Under the pieces are notes generated by a model that had not been told where the DNA came from, did no database searches, and saw only the letters and a program-made list of their open reading frames with translations. Shown piece by piece: positions 28,621-39,066 of a stretch of 52,470 nt of DNA (the stretch's first letter is position 1; each line of letters opens with the position of its first letter). Both the position numbers and the translations under genes were made by a program. The DNA is from Nevskia sp. (GTDB lineage Bacteria > Pseudomonadota > Gammaproteobacteria > Nevskiales > Nevskiaceae): contig JARLJS010000061.1 of NCBI GenBank assembly GCA_031291075.1, positions 1-52,470 of the forward strand, given 5' to 3'.

Positions 28621-28643
28621 CGGCGCCGGACCTGCCGGCGCCG
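28621..28643. other. GC-rich hairpin after rnpB
   Basis: CGGCGCCGG (28621-28629) pairs perfectly with CCGGCGCCG (28635-28643) around a 5-base loop, 13 bases after the mature end of RNase P RNA. No T-run follows, so it may stabilise the precursor rather than terminate. The rest of the 404-bp gap to mraZ holds no gene; it becomes AT-rich from about 28765 up to the mraZ promoter. Confidence 0.5.
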
Positions 28644-28902
28644 GGAAACGTGCAAATCGGATCTCCTTTCCACCCGGCCCCACACTGCACCATCCAGGGC
28701 TGTGGTGCGCCTGCGGAATGCGCTTGGTCGGGCGTATGCTACCGTCCAGCGGCCCCAATGAGAGGTATTTTACGTTCGCCCGCCGCAACGCCGGCCTTTC
28801 ATTAAATTTCACTTGAATAAGTGCGCGTAAGTAACTGTTTTCTCGTAATTGTATTGTGACAAGAGTTCTGGCCTAAGCCCTTGTCCCGACAGGAAATAAT
28901 TC

Positions 28903-28931
28903 TTGCTAGGTGGTTTTTTCTGGATTATAGT
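28903..28931 (+). promoter_or_regulatory. Promoter of the mraZ/dcw cluster
   Basis: TTGCTA (28903-28908), 17 bases, TATAGT (28926-28931): a strong sigma-70 promoter about 80 bases before mraZ, in the most AT-rich stretch of the region. Confidence 0.75.
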
Positions 28932-28960
28932 GGGGGCTGAGGGAGTCCAGTGGTGGTAGC
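28931..28960 (+). promoter_or_regulatory. Candidate MraZ-box repeats
   Basis: Three consecutive 10-base units start TGGGG (28931), GGGAG (28941) and TGGTG (28951), overlapping the transcription start. MraZ is known to bind TGGG-type repeats with 10-bp spacing in its own promoter. The second and third units here are degenerate, so this is tentative. Confidence 0.4.
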
Positions 28961-29011
28961 AACGGACGATGCTGTCGGGCTCCCGTAGGCGATCAGGGCT
29001 CCGCGGCGCGC

Positions 29012-29446
29012 ATGTCCCAGTTTTCCGGCACCAACCAGCTGACGATGGACGACAAGGGACGTCTGGCAATCCCTGCGCGCCTGCGCACCCAGATCGGCGA
29101 CGAGTACGGCAAGGCGATCGTCATGACCCTCGGCCCGGAGTGCATCGAGGTCTATCCGGTGCCGGTGTTCCGCCGCAAGGCCGAGGCCATCCCCAAGATG
29201 CAGGACCGCGAAAAGCGCACCCTGATGCTGCGCCTGTTCGTCGGCTACGCGGTGGAATGCGAGCCCGATGCGCAGGGCCGCGTGCTGGTGCCACCGGCGC
29301 TGCGCGAGCGCAAGCTGCAGGCCAATGACGTCGTGCTGGTCGGGCAGCTCGATCACTTCGAGCTGTGGACGGAGGCGGAGTGGAACAGCGCCACCGTGGC
29401 ATCGCAGCCCAGTTACGCCGACGCCTATGCGGCGCTCAACCTGTGA
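29012..29446 (+). CDS. mraZ: Transcriptional regulator MraZ
   Basis: 144 residues made of two AbrB-like SpoVT half-sites: FSGTNQLTMDDKGRLAIPAR and CEPDAQGRVLVPPALRERK, each with the Asp-x-x-Gly-Arg core. It autorepresses the dcw promoter and sets expression of the downstream rsmH and division genes. ATG 29012. It is the first gene of the cluster, 12 bp before rsmH. Confidence 0.97.
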   Translation: MSQFSGTNQLTMDDKGRLAIPARLRTQIGDEYGKAIVMTLGPECIEVYPVPVFRRKAEAIPKMQDREKRTLMLRLFVGYAVECEPDAQGRVLVPPALRERKLQANDVVLVGQLDHFELWTEAEWNSATVASQPSYADAYAALNL

Positions 29447-29458
29447 TGGGGTGGCGCC

Positions 29459-30436
29459 ATGCCGAACGTGATGCCCGCCGCATCGATAGGGCGGGCCACT
29501 AGCCGGATGCAAACTCACCGGCCAGTGATGCTCGAAGAAGCCCTGGCCGGACTGGCAGTCCGTCCCGGCGGAATTTACGTGGACGGCACTTTCGGCCGCG
29601 GCGGCCACAGCGGCGCCATCCTGCAGACGCTGGCCGGCAGCGGCATGCTGCACGCCCTCGATCGTGATCCCGAAGCCTGCGCCGAGGCCTGGAAGCGTTT
29701 CGGTGGCCTGCCCAACTTCCGCATCCACGCGCGCAACTTCGCCGAGCTGGGCGCGCTGGCGGCCGAGCTGGACCTGACCGGGCGCGTCGACGGCGTGCTG
29801 CTCGACCTGGGCGTGTCGAGCCCGCAGCTCGACGACTCCGCCCGCGGCTTCAGCTTCGGCCAGGACGGTCCCCTCGACATGCGCATGGACCCGCGCAGCG
29901 GCGAATCCGCGGCGCAGTGGCTGGCGCGCGCCCGCGAGGAGGAGATCGCCGACGTGCTGTGGCGCTACGGCGAGGAGCGCAACAGCCGGCGCATCGCGCG
30001 CCGCATCGTCGACACCCGCGCCGCCGCCCCGCTCACCACCACGGCGCAGCTGGCGGCGCTGATCGCTGCGGTGCCGGGTCCGCGCAGCCGCAACATCCAC
30101 CCGGCCACGCGCAGCTTCCAGGCCATCCGCATCTTTATCAACGGCGAGCTGCAGGCGCTGGAAGCCGCGCTGGCCGCTGCGCCGACGGTGCTCGGGCCGG
30201 GCGGCCGCCTGGCCGTGATCAGCTTTCATTCACTGGAAGACCGCATCGTCAAACGCTTCATGCGGGAGGCGGCAGGCGGCAGGCGGGAGGCGTCGGACCC
30301 GTTCGCTCCCGCGCCTCCCGTCTCCCGTCTTCCGCCTCTCAAGCGCGTTGCACGCGTCTTCCCCGGCGAGGCGGAGATTGCAGCAAACCCGCGCGCCCGC
30401 AGCGCGGTGTTGCGCATCGCGGAGCGCGCGGCATGA
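29459..30436 (+). CDS. rsmH: 16S rRNA m4C1402 methyltransferase
   Basis: N4-methylates C1402 of 16S rRNA at the decoding centre. About 325 residues. SAM motif [16 protein letters not shown], then HALDRDPEA, the [13 protein letters not shown] block, [28 protein letters not shown] and [18 protein letters not shown] 29459 has GGGGTGG before it; ATG 29507 would better match the family N-terminus. Residues about 269-294 ([15 protein letters not shown] region) are coded by an inverted heptamer array and replace the variable loop seen in other species. The stop overlaps ftsL. Confidence 0.95.
   Translation: MPNVMPAASIGRATSRMQTHRPVMLEEALAGLAVRPGGIYVDGTFGRGGHSGAILQTLAGSGMLHALDRDPEACAEAWKRFGGLPNFRIHARNFAELGALAAELDLTGRVDGVLLDLGVSSPQLDDSARGFSFGQDGPLDMRMDPRSGESAAQWLARAREEEIADVLWRYGEERNSRRIARRIVDTRAAAPLTTTAQLAALIAAVPGPRSRNIHPATRSFQAIRIFINGELQALEAALAAAPTVLGPGGRLAVISFHSLEDRIVKRFMREAAGGRREASDPFAPAPPVSRLPPLKRVARVFPGEAEIAANPRARSAVLRIAERAA
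30264..30340. repeat. Inverted heptamer array inside rsmH
   Basis: Left: four heptamers GGGAGGC, GGCAGGC, GGCAGGC, GGGAGGC (30264-30291). Right: four heptamers of the reverse type, GCCTCCC, GTCTCCC, GTCTTCC, GCCTCTC (30313-30340). A 21-base spacer separates them. The whole is translated in frame and can fold as a long hairpin in the mRNA. Confidence 0.88.
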
Positions 30437-30735
30437 GCGCCACCGGCAACAACCAGGGCGGCGGCACGCTGTTCCCGCTGGCGATGGCGCTGCTGACACT
30501 GATATCGGCAGTGGCGGTGGTGCAGATCAAGCAGCACAACCGCAACCTGGTGTCGCAGCTCGATGGCATGCGCCAGGAGCGCGAGCGGTTGCAGCTGGAG
30601 TGGGCGCAGCTCCAGCTGGAGCAGGCCACGCTGGCGCAGCATGGGCGCGTCGACGAGCTGGCGCGCAGCCAGTTCGGCATGGTCGACCCGCTCGACTACC
30701 AGATCGTCCAGGACGCTGCGGAGCCGGCGCGATGA
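30433..30735 (+). CDS. ftsL: Cell division protein FtsL
   Basis: 100 residues: a short cytoplasmic end, one membrane helix (about 12-32, [20 protein letters not shown]), then a leucine-rich coiled coil ([20 protein letters not shown]) in the periplasm. This is the bitopic partner of FtsB and FtsQ in the divisome. It overlaps rsmH and ftsI by ATGA on both sides. Recognition rests on position and topology more than on sequence. Confidence 0.93.
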   Translation: MSATGNNQGGGTLFPLAMALLTLISAVAVVQIKQHNRNLVSQLDGMRQERERLQLEWAQLQLEQATLAQHGRVDELARSQFGMVDPLDYQIVQDAAEPAR

Positions 30736-32480
30736 GGGCCGCGTTCAAGCTGCGTCCGGAGCAGCCCGGCGGCTGGCGGCGCCAGGCGTCGCTCGGTTTG
30801 ATGGCGGCGTTCGCGGCCGCGGTACTGGCGCGCGCCTTTTATCTGCAGGTGATGGAGAAGGACTTCCTCACCCGCGAGGGCAACAAGCGGCAGGTGCGCA
30901 CCGTGGTGCTGCAGGCCGACCGCGGCGCGGTGCGCGACCGCGACGGCGCGCCGCTGGCCCTGTCGGCCCCGGTGGACTCGATCTGGGTGATCCCTTCCGA
31001 CCTGCTCGACGCGCCGCCCTACGTGACGGCGATGGCGCGGCTGCTGCAGACTTCGCCGGGCCAGTTCGAGGGCTTCCTGCGCGAACGCTCGGACCGGCAG
31101 TTCGTCTACCTCAAGCGGCAGATCGATCCCGACGAGGCCAGGCGCTTCATGGCGCTGGGCGCCCCCGGCGTGTTCTCGCAGCGCGAATACCGCCGTTTCT
31201 ACCCGGCGGGCGAGGTGGCGGCGCACGTGGTCGGCTTCTGCGACATCGACGGCAAGGGCCAGGAAGGTATCGAGGCTTCTCAGGACGCCGCCCTGCGCGG
31301 CACCTCCGGCTCGCGTCGCGTGATCCGCGACCGCGCCGGCCACGTCATCGAGGACACCGACGACTACACCGAAGCGCAGCCCGGCCACGACGTCAACCTG
31401 ACCCTCGACCTGCGCCTGCAGTACCTGGCCTACCGCGAGCTGAAGAGCGCGGTGGAGCAGAACTCGGCGAAGGGTGGCCTGATCGTGGTGGCGGACGCGC
31501 GCGACGGCGACATCCTGGCGCTGGCCAGCCAGCCCGGCTACAACCCCAACCGCCCCGACGACCGCGACTCCAGCGGGCTGCGCGACCGCGCGGTGGTGGA
31601 CAGCTTCGAGCCCGGTTCGTCGATCAAGCCGCTGCTGATCTCGCAGGCCCTGGAGACGCATGCCGTCAGCCCCGACATCCGCATCGACACCGGCGCCGGG
31701 CTGTTCAAGGTCGGCGCGCTCACCGTGCACGACGTGCACCCCGAGGGCGAGATCGACCTGGGCCTGCTGCTGGCCAAGTCCAGCAACGTCGGCGCCGCCA
31801 AGGTCGGCCTGATCATGGGCGCCGAATCGGTGTGGAGCGGTTACCAGAAGTTCGGCATCGGCGAGGCGGTCGGCTCCGGACTGCCCGGCGAGGCGCCGGG
31901 CGTGCTGCGGCGCTACACCGAGTGGGGCCAGATCGCCACCGCCACGGCGTCCTACGGCTACGGCCTCACCGTCAACGCGTTGCAGCTGGTGCGCGCCTAT
32001 TGCGCCATCGCCAACGACGGCCTCATGCCGCAGCTGTCGATCCTGAAGCGCGACCGCGTCATCCCGGCGCAGCGCGTGATCTCGGCCCAGACCGCCCGCG
32101 CCGTGCGCGGCCTGCTGGAAGGCGTGGTGGCCCGCGGCGGCACCGCCGCGCGCGCCGCGGTGGCGGGTTATCGCGTCGCCGGCAAGACCGGCACGGTGCG
32201 CAAGAATGCCAACGGCAGCTACGTCGAAGGGCATCACCAGGCGGTGTTCATCGGCATGCTGCCGGCCGAGCACCCGCGCCTGGTGAGCCTGATCATGATC
32301 GACGACCCGAGCGGCGACGACTACTACGGCGGCGCGGTTTCGGGCCCGGTGTTCGCGCGGGTCATGGCCGGCGCGGCACGCCTGCTGCAGCTGCCGCCCG
32401 ACCTGCCGCCAGCCAGTCAGCCGTTGCACACCGTGGGCGGTGGCGCGGTGGCGATGGCGTCGCCGCAGGTGCGGCCATGA
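30732..32480 (+). CDS. ftsI: Peptidoglycan transpeptidase FtsI (PBP3)
   Basis: The septal cross-linking enzyme. 582 residues: an N-terminal membrane helix (about 18-38), a dimerisation/pedestal domain with ADRGAVRDRDGAPLALS and FYPAGEVAAHVVGF, then the transpeptidase domain. The active Ser296 lies in FEPGSSIKPL (SxxK), with KSSN and the KTGTV motif following. The C-terminal tail is short. It overlaps ftsL and murE by 4 bp and works with FtsW. Confidence 0.96.
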   Translation: MRAAFKLRPEQPGGWRRQASLGLMAAFAAAVLARAFYLQVMEKDFLTREGNKRQVRTVVLQADRGAVRDRDGAPLALSAPVDSIWVIPSDLLDAPPYVTAMARLLQTSPGQFEGFLRERSDRQFVYLKRQIDPDEARRFMALGAPGVFSQREYRRFYPAGEVAAHVVGFCDIDGKGQEGIEASQDAALRGTSGSRRVIRDRAGHVIEDTDDYTEAQPGHDVNLTLDLRLQYLAYRELKSAVEQNSAKGGLIVVADARDGDILALASQPGYNPNRPDDRDSSGLRDRAVVDSFEPGSSIKPLLISQALETHAVSPDIRIDTGAGLFKVGALTVHDVHPEGEIDLGLLLAKSSNVGAAKVGLIMGAESVWSGYQKFGIGEAVGSGLPGEAPGVLRRYTEWGQIATATASYGYGLTVNALQLVRAYCAIANDGLMPQLSILKRDRVIPAQRVISAQTARAVRGLLEGVVARGGTAARAAVAGYRVAGKTGTVRKNANGSYVEGHHQAVFIGMLPAEHPRLVSLIMIDDPSGDDYYGGAVSGPVFARVMAGAARLLQLPPDLPPASQPLHTVGGGAVAMASPQVRP

Positions 32481-33982
32481 ATGCCGCCCTCGCCATGCGG
32501 CCGCTGTCCGCCCTGCTGCAGGGTTACGCCACGGCGTTGCCGGACCTGACGGTGACCGGCGTCGAACTCGACAGCCGCAAGGTCGCCCCTGGCGCCCTGT
32601 TCCTCGCCGTGCGCGGCCACAGCCGGCATGGCTTGGCCTTCGCCGGTGAAGCGCTGCAGCGCGGGGCCGGTGCGGTGGCGTGGGAGCCGGACCCCGGCGT
32701 GGCGGCGCCGCGCCTGGCGGTGCCGGTAATCGCGGTGGATCACCTGGGCGCGCATGCCGGCGAGATCGCCGCGCGCTTCTGGAACCATCCCAGCCGCGGC
32801 CTGTTCACGGTCGGAGTGACCGGCACCGACGGCAAGACCTCGACCGCCCATCTCGTCACGCAGGCGCTGGACCGGCTCGGTGCGCCCTGCGCCTACTTCG
32901 GCACGCTCGGCTACGGCCGCCTCGACCGCCTCGCTGTCGCCTCCCATACCACCCCCGATGCGGTGCGCCTGCAGCGCCTGCTGGCCGAGCAGCGCGACGC
33001 CGGCATGCGCGCCTGCGCGATGGAGGTGTCCTCGCACGCGCTCGACCAGAGCCGCGTCGGCGGCGTGGAGTTCCGGGTGGCGGCGCTGACCAATGTCGGG
33101 CGCGACCATCTCGACTATCACGGCAGCCTGGAAAGCTATGCGGCGGCCAAGCGCCGCCTGTTCGCCTGGCCCGGCCTGCAGGCCGCGGTGCTCAACCGCG
33201 ACGACGCGCGCGGTGCCGCATGGGCCCGGGATCGTTTGGATGCGGCAGTCACGCTGTACGGGCTGGACGGCGAGCCGCCGGCGGGGCAGCACGTGCTGGG
33301 CTTCGACCTCCAGCCGCATGCCGCCGGGCTGGGCTTCACCGTGCGCAGCTCCTGGGGCGAGGCGCGTATCGACAGCCGCCTGCTGGGCCGCTTCAACGCC
33401 TACAACCTGCTGGCCGCCCTGGCGGTGCTGCTGCACCACGGCACGCCGCTGCCGGCCGCGGCGGCCGCGCTGTCCGCCTGTGGCACCGTGCCCGGCCGCG
33501 CCGAAGGTTTTCGCGTGCCGGGCTCTCCCCTGGTGGTGGTGGACTACGCCCACACACCGCAGGCCCTGGGCCAGATCCTGCAGGCGCTGCGCCCGCACAC
33601 CGCCGGCCGCCTGTGGTGTGTGTTCGGTTGCGGCGGCGATCGCGACCGCGGCAAGCGTCCGCTGATGGGGCAGGCGGCGGCGCAGCTCGCCGACCGGCTG
33701 ATCGTCACCGACGACAACCCGCGCAGCGAGGATCCTGCCGCGATCGCGGCGGAGATCCTCACCGGCATTCCCGACGCTGCGCGGCAGCAGCTGACGGTGG
33801 AGCACGACCGCGCCCGTGCGATCGAGCGCGCGGTATCGGCCGCGAGCGCGCAGGACGTGGTGCTGGTGGCGGGCAAGGGCCACGAGGACTACCAGCTCTA
33901 CGGCCAGGAGCGGCGTCGGTTCTCGGACCGCGAGTTCGTCGGCGGGCTGCTCGGCGTGGCCGCCGCGGGGCAACAGCCATGA
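32477..33982 (+). CDS. murE: UDP-MurNAc-tripeptide ligase (meso-diaminopimelate-adding)
   Basis: Adds the third amino acid to UDP-MurNAc-L-Ala-D-Glu. 501 residues. ATP loop [25 protein letters not shown], the middle domain [19 protein letters not shown] with the carbamylated Lys, and [10 protein letters not shown], whose DNPR signature selects meso-diaminopimelate rather than lysine. GKGHEDYQ near the end is also typical. ATG 32477 overlaps the ftsI stop; ATG 32495 is an alternative. Confidence 0.97.
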   Translation: MNAALAMRPLSALLQGYATALPDLTVTGVELDSRKVAPGALFLAVRGHSRHGLAFAGEALQRGAGAVAWEPDPGVAAPRLAVPVIAVDHLGAHAGEIAARFWNHPSRGLFTVGVTGTDGKTSTAHLVTQALDRLGAPCAYFGTLGYGRLDRLAVASHTTPDAVRLQRLLAEQRDAGMRACAMEVSSHALDQSRVGGVEFRVAALTNVGRDHLDYHGSLESYAAAKRRLFAWPGLQAAVLNRDDARGAAWARDRLDAAVTLYGLDGEPPAGQHVLGFDLQPHAAGLGFTVRSSWGEARIDSRLLGRFNAYNLLAALAVLLHHGTPLPAAAAALSACGTVPGRAEGFRVPGSPLVVVDYAHTPQALGQILQALRPHTAGRLWCVFGCGGDRDRGKRPLMGQAAAQLADRLIVTDDNPRSEDPAAIAAEILTGIPDAARQQLTVEHDRARAIERAVSAASAQDVVLVAGKGHEDYQLYGQERRRFSDREFVGGLLGVAAAGQQP

Positions 33983-35373
33983 CGGCCGAGGCGTGCATGG
34001 AACAGCTGTCGGCGCTGGCGCACCGTGTCGGCGGCACCCTGCTCGGCCGGGACGCGGAATTCACCCGCGTGACCAGCGACACCCGCCAGTTGCAGCCGGG
34101 CGATCTGTTCGTCGCCCTGAAGGGCGAGCGCTTCGACGGCCACGACTATGTGCTGCGCGCCGCCAGCCTGGGCGCAGCCGGCGCGCTAGTGTCGCGCGCG
34201 GTGGAAGGCACCGTGCCGCAGGTACTGGTGCAGGACACCCTGGACGCGTTGCAGGCCTATGCGCAGAGCTGGCGCGCCGATTTCGAGCTGCCGGTGATCG
34301 GCATCACCGGCAGCAGCGGCAAGACCACCACCAAGCAGATGCTGGCGGCGGTGTGCGCCGCGCGTGGCCCGGTGCTGGCCACCGAGGGCAACCTCAACAA
34401 CCACATCGGCGTGCCCCTCACACTGCTGCGGCTGCGGCCGGGCTATCGCACCGCGGTGATCGAGATGGGCGCCAACCACCTGGGCGAGATCGCGCTGCTG
34501 GCCGGCGTCGCGCGGCCGGACATCGCGGTGGTCACGCAGGCCGGCGACGCCCATCTGGAAGGTTTCGGCTCGCGCGAGGGCGTGGCCCGCGGCAAGGGCG
34601 AGCTGTACACCGCCCTGGGCGGCCGCGGCGTGGCGGTGATCAACCGCGACGACGCCTACTTCGAACTCTGGCGCGGGTTTGCCGGCAGCGCCCAGGTGCT
34701 GAGCTTCGGCCTGTCGCCGCAGGCGGACGTGCGCGCCGAGCACATCCATGGCGTACCCGAGCAGGCGCCCACCGCCACCGCCTTCACGCTGGTGACGCCG
34801 CAGGGGAACTGCCGCGTCGAACTGGGGCTGCCCGGCCGCCACAATGTCATGAACGCCCTGGCCGCGGCGGCGGCCGGCCTGGCACTCGGCATCGAGCCGC
34901 GCCAGATCGCCGGCGGGCTGGCGCGGGTGCGGCCGGTGGCCGGCCGCCTGAGCTGGATGCACACGGTGCAGGGCGTGCGCCTGCTCGACGACAGCTACAA
35001 CGCCAACCCCACCAGCCTGCGCGCCGCGCTGGAGCTGCTGGCCGGCCTGCCCGGCAAGCGCTGGCTGGTGCTGGGCGACATGCGCGAGCTGGGCGGCGAC
35101 GCTGCCGCCCTGCACGAGGAGGCCGGACGCCACGCCCGCGCACTGGGCATCGACCGCATCTACACCGTGGGCGAACTGGCGCAGCACGCCGCGGCAGGCT
35201 TCGGCGCCGAGGCGCGGCACTTCGCCGGCATCGACGCCCTGATCGAAACCCTGCGCGACGACCTGTCCGGTACGGCGGCCGGCGAAGCGGCAGTGCTGGT
35301 CAAGGGCTCGCGCTCGTCGCGCATGGAGCGGGTGGTAGCCGCGCTCACCGGCCAGGCAGCGGAGGCGCACTGA
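33979..35373 (+). CDS. murF: UDP-MurNAc-tripeptide-D-alanyl-D-alanine ligase
   Basis: Attaches the D-Ala-D-Ala dipeptide, completing the cytoplasmic UDP-MurNAc-pentapeptide. 464 residues. N-terminal [23 protein letters not shown] loop [39 protein letters not shown] and [17 protein letters not shown]. It overlaps murE by ATGA and ends in TGATG with mraY. Confidence 0.97.
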   Translation: MTAEACMEQLSALAHRVGGTLLGRDAEFTRVTSDTRQLQPGDLFVALKGERFDGHDYVLRAASLGAAGALVSRAVEGTVPQVLVQDTLDALQAYAQSWRADFELPVIGITGSSGKTTTKQMLAAVCAARGPVLATEGNLNNHIGVPLTLLRLRPGYRTAVIEMGANHLGEIALLAGVARPDIAVVTQAGDAHLEGFGSREGVARGKGELYTALGGRGVAVINRDDAYFELWRGFAGSAQVLSFGLSPQADVRAEHIHGVPEQAPTATAFTLVTPQGNCRVELGLPGRHNVMNALAAAAAGLALGIEPRQIAGGLARVRPVAGRLSWMHTVQGVRLLDDSYNANPTSLRAALELLAGLPGKRWLVLGDMRELGGDAAALHEEAGRHARALGIDRIYTVGELAQHAAAGFGAEARHFAGIDALIETLRDDLSGTAAGEAAVLVKGSRSSRMERVVAALTGQAAEAH

Positions 35374-36458
35374 TGCTCTACGCCCTGGCCGAATACCTGC
35401 AGCACTACGTCGGCGGCTTCCGCCTGTTCGGCTACCTGTCGGTGCGCGCCATCCTCGGCATCCTCACCGCGCTGGTGTTCTGTTTCGTGTTCGGGCCGCT
35501 CATCATCCGGCGCCTGCAGGTGCTCAAGTTCGGCCAGGTGATCCGCCGCGACGGGCCGCAGAGCCATCTGGCCAAGACCGGCACGCCCACCATGGGCGGC
35601 GCCATGATCCTCGGCGCCATCGCCATCGCCACCCTGCTGTGGGCCGACCTGAGCAGCCGCTTCGTCTGGTTCGCGCTGTTCGTCACGCTGTCCTTCGGCG
35701 CGGTCGGCTTCGCCGACGACTGGCTCAAGATCAAGCACAAGTCGCCCAAGGGCCTGTCGGCGCGCGCCAAGTATTTCTGGCTGTCACTCACCGGGCTGGC
35801 CACCTCGGTCGGCATCTACCTCAGCACCCGTTCGCCGGCGGAGACCACGCTGATCCTGCCGATGGTGAAGGAGGTCGGACTGCAGCTCGGCTGGCTGTTC
35901 ATCCCCTGGAGCTACCTGGTGATCGTCGGCTCCAGCAACGCGGTCAACCTGACTGACGGCCTCGACGGCCTGGCCATCATGCCGACCGTGCTGGTGGCTT
36001 CGGCGCTGGCCGTGTTCGCCTACACCACCGGCAACGTCAAGTTCGCCAGCTACCTGGGCATTCCCTATGTCTCCGGCGTCGGCGAACTCACCATCTTCTG
36101 CACCGCCATCGCCGGCGCCGGCCTGGGTTTCCTGTGGTTCAACGCCTATCCGGCGCAGGTGTTCATGGGCGATGTCGGCGCGCTGGCGCTGGGCGCGGCG
36201 CTGGGCGTGGTGGCCGTGCTGGTGCGGCAGGAGATCGTGCTGGCCATCATGGGCGGCGTGTTCGTCGCCGAAACGGTGTCGGTGGCGCTGCAGGTGCTCT
36301 ACTTCAAGTACAGCGGCGGCAAGCGCATCTTCCGCATGGCGCCGCTGCATCACCACTACGAGCTGAAGGGCTGGCCGGAGCCGAAGATTATCGTGCGCTT
36401 CTGGATCATCACGCTGATCCTGGTGCTGATCGGCCTGTCCACCCTGAAGGTGCGCTAA
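35373..36458 (+). CDS. mraY: Phospho-MurNAc-pentapeptide translocase
   Basis: A ten-helix inner-membrane enzyme that transfers phospho-MurNAc-pentapeptide to undecaprenyl phosphate, making lipid I. 361 residues. Diagnostic sites: [36 protein letters not shown] with the Asp pair, [15 protein letters not shown], and the His loop [14 protein letters not shown]. It is separated from murD by 2 bp. Confidence 0.97.
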   Translation: MLYALAEYLQHYVGGFRLFGYLSVRAILGILTALVFCFVFGPLIIRRLQVLKFGQVIRRDGPQSHLAKTGTPTMGGAMILGAIAIATLLWADLSSRFVWFALFVTLSFGAVGFADDWLKIKHKSPKGLSARAKYFWLSLTGLATSVGIYLSTRSPAETTLILPMVKEVGLQLGWLFIPWSYLVIVGSSNAVNLTDGLDGLAIMPTVLVASALAVFAYTTGNVKFASYLGIPYVSGVGELTIFCTAIAGAGLGFLWFNAYPAQVFMGDVGALALGAALGVVAVLVRQEIVLAIMGGVFVAETVSVALQVLYFKYSGGKRIFRMAPLHHHYELKGWPEPKIIVRFWIITLILVLIGLSTLKVR

Positions 36459-36460
36459 CC

Positions 36461-37801
36461 ATGACGGGCACCTACTCGGGCAAGCGCGCTTTGATTGTCG
36501 GCCTCGGCAAGTCCGGCGCCGCGGCCGCGCGCTACCTTGCGCGGGCCGGTGCCTCGCTGGAGCTGACCGATTCGCGCGCCGCCCCGGCCGGGCTGGACGA
36601 GGCGCGCGCGGCGGCACCGCGGGGCGGCTTCCACCTCGGCGGCTTCGAGGCGCCGCAGCCCTGGTCGCAGTACCAGTTCGCGGTGATCTCGCCCGGCGTG
36701 CCGGTGGACGATCCTTTCGTGCAGCAGCTGCGCGACGCCCGGGTGGAGATCCTGGGCGACATCGAGCTGTTCGCGCGGGCGGCGGCGGCGCCGGTGGTCG
36801 GCATTACCGGCAGCAACGGCAAGAGCACCGTCACCACCCTGGTGGGCGAGATGGCGCGTGCCGCCGGCCTGCACCCGGGGGTGGGCGGCAACCTCGGCAT
36901 CCCGGCGCTGGACCTGCTCGATCCGCGCGCGCGACTCTACGTGCTGGAGCTGTCCAGCTTCCAGCTCGAGACCACCGAGTCCCTCAAGCTGGTGGCCGCG
37001 ACCATCCTCAACGTCTCGCCCGACCATCTCGACCGCCACGGCTCGGTCGAGCGTTACACCGCGGCCAAGGCGCGCATCTATGCCCACGCCCAGACCGCGG
37101 TGGTGAACCGCGACGACCGCGCCACCCACACCGGCGCGCACCTGGCGCGCCGCATCGTCAGCTTCGGCCTGGACACCCCCACCGAGGGTCACTACGGGCT
37201 GCTCGACCGCGACGGCCAGCCGTGGCTGGCCTGCGGCGCCGACGCGCTGCTGCCGTTGTCCGCGCTCAGGATCCAGGGGCTGCACAACGCCGCCAATGCG
37301 CTGGCCGCACTGGCCCTGGCCGACGCCGCGGCGATTCCGCGCGCTGCCGGCCTGCGGGCGCTGGCGGAATTCAAGGGCCTGCCGCACCGCTGCGAATGGG
37401 TGGCGGAAAGCGGCGGCGTGACCTGGATCAACGACTCCAAGGGCACCAACGTGGGTGCCACGCTGGCCGCGCTGCACGGTTTCGCCGGACCGCTGTTGTG
37501 GCTCGGCGGCGGCCAGGGCAAGGGGCAGGACTTCACAGCGCTGCGCGGCCCGCTCAAAGAGAAAGCGCGCGCAGCGATCCTGTTCGGCCAGGATGCGGCC
37601 CGGATCGAGCGCGACCTCGGCGGCTCGGTACCGGTAACCCGTGTGCCGGACTTGGCGGCGGCGGTCGAAGCCGCGCGCGTGCTGGCCCGGCCCGGCGACC
37701 GCGTGCTGCTGTCCCCCGCCTGCGCCAGCCTGGACCAGTTCCGCAACTACGAAGAGCGCGGCAGCTGCTTCGCCGCGCTGGCCACGGAGGCGCGCGCATG
37801 A
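36461..37801 (+). CDS. murD: UDP-MurNAc-L-alanine:D-glutamate ligase
   Basis: Adds D-Glu. 446 residues. N-terminal ALIVGLGKSGAAAARYLA, ATP loop GITGSNGKSTVTTLV, GGNLGIPALDLLD, LSSFQLET, DHLDRHGSVERYTAAKARIY, and INDSKGTNVGATLAAL. Its ATG follows mraY at 2 bp and its stop overlaps ftsW. Confidence 0.97.
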   Translation: MTGTYSGKRALIVGLGKSGAAAARYLARAGASLELTDSRAAPAGLDEARAAAPRGGFHLGGFEAPQPWSQYQFAVISPGVPVDDPFVQQLRDARVEILGDIELFARAAAAPVVGITGSNGKSTVTTLVGEMARAAGLHPGVGGNLGIPALDLLDPRARLYVLELSSFQLETTESLKLVAATILNVSPDHLDRHGSVERYTAAKARIYAHAQTAVVNRDDRATHTGAHLARRIVSFGLDTPTEGHYGLLDRDGQPWLACGADALLPLSALRIQGLHNAANALAALALADAAAIPRAAGLRALAEFKGLPHRCEWVAESGGVTWINDSKGTNVGATLAALHGFAGPLLWLGGGQGKGQDFTALRGPLKEKARAAILFGQDAARIERDLGGSVPVTRVPDLAAAVEAARVLARPGDRVLLSPACASLDQFRNYEERGSCFAALATEARA

Positions 37802-39066
37802 GCGCGCAGGGGCTGTCGCTGAGCCTGCCACGGGCGCGCTACGGCCTGGACGGCACCCTGTGCCTGGCGGTCGCGGTGCTGCTCGGCTGGGGCCTGGTGA
37901 TGGTGGCCTCGGCCTCGGTGGCGATCGGCGAGAAGATGTCCGGCTCGCCGCTGTATTTCTTCGAGCGCCAGCTGGTGTTCGTGGCGATGGGCTCGGTCGC
38001 CGGCGCGATCGCCTTCATGGTGCCGATGAAGAGCTGGGAGAGCAGCGGGCCGCTGCTGCTGGCCTTCGCCTTCTTCCTGCTGGTGCTGGTGCTGATCCCG
38101 CACATCGGCGTGCGCGTCAACAGCGCCCGCCGCTGGCTCGACTTCGGCGTGTTCCGCCTGCAGGCCTCGGAGCCGGCGCGGCTGGCCATGATCCTCTATC
38201 TCGCGGGCTATATCGTGCGGCGCCAGCAGCGCCTGCAGACCAGCCTGCTGGGGCTGGCGGTGCCGTTCCTGCCGCTGGGCCTGGTCAGCCTGCTGCTGCT
38301 GGCCGAGCCGGACTTCGGCGCCACCGCCATCCTGATGGCGGTCGCCATGCTGATGCTGTTCCTCGGCGGCGCGCGCCTGAGCTACCTGGGCGGGCTGTTC
38401 GCGGTGGTCGGCACCGTGCTGACCATCCTGGTGCTCACCGCGGCCTACCGCATGAAGCGCCTGATGACCTTCACCGACCCCTGGGCCGACGCCGAGCACG
38501 CCGGCTGGCAGCTTACCCAGTCGCTGATCGCGGTGGGCCGCGGCGAATGGTTCGGCGTGGGCCTGGGCAACAGCGTGCAGAAACTGCTCTACCTGCCGGA
38601 AATGCACACCGATTTCATCTTCGCCATCCTGGCCGAGGAGTTCGGCCTGCTCGGCGTGGCGGCCCTGCTGGCGCTGTTCGGCGTGATCGTGTGGCGCGGC
38701 TTCGTCATCGGCCAGAACGCCGAGCGGCTCGATTGCCGCTTCAAGGCCTATCTCTGCTACGGCCTGTCGAGCTGGCTGGGCCTGCAGGCGATGATCAACA
38801 TGGCGGTGAACATGGGCATGCTGCCGACCAAGGGTCTGACCCTGCCCCTGGTCAGCTACGGCGGCAGCAGCCTGATCACGGTGTGCGTGGTGCTGGCGCT
38901 GATCCTGCGCGTCGATCACGAGAACCGCCTGTTGGAGGCGGGGCACCCCGAGGCGTCACGCACTACCGCCGGCATTCGTGCGAGCCGCGGCGAGCCGCGG
39001 CTGGGCTGGTCGAAGCTGAAAAGCCTGGTCGGTCGCGACGCTGGCATCAGGAGGCGGCAGTCATGA
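37798..39066 (+). CDS. ftsW: Septal peptidoglycan polymerase FtsW (SEDS family)
   Basis: A SEDS glycosyltransferase that works with FtsI at the septum. 422 residues and ten helices. Landmarks: [52 protein letters not shown] with the catalytic Asp region, [19 protein letters not shown], and [20 protein letters not shown]. The C-terminal about 45 residues are a charged cytoplasmic tail. It overlaps murD and murG by ATGA. Confidence 0.97.
   Translation: MSAQGLSLSLPRARYGLDGTLCLAVAVLLGWGLVMVASASVAIGEKMSGSPLYFFERQLVFVAMGSVAGAIAFMVPMKSWESSGPLLLAFAFFLLVLVLIPHIGVRVNSARRWLDFGVFRLQASEPARLAMILYLAGYIVRRQQRLQTSLLGLAVPFLPLGLVSLLLLAEPDFGATAILMAVAMLMLFLGGARLSYLGGLFAVVGTVLTILVLTAAYRMKRLMTFTDPWADAEHAGWQLTQSLIAVGRGEWFGVGLGNSVQKLLYLPEMHTDFIFAILAEEFGLLGVAALLALFGVIVWRGFVIGQNAERLDCRFKAYLCYGLSSWLGLQAMINMAVNMGMLPTKGLTLPLVSYGGSSLITVCVVLALILRVDHENRLLEAGHPEASRTTAGIRASRGEPRLGWSKLKSLVGRDAGIRRRQS

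Noticed and set aside
28522-28816. Small coding frames overlapping and following rnpB
   Set aside because: They run through the conserved RNase P RNA sequence and have no ribosome site or family resemblance.
30563-33982. 1139-codon frame covering ftsL-ftsI-murE
   Set aside because: Only the last about 500 codons are murE; the upstream part is Arg-rich out-of-frame sequence across ftsI.
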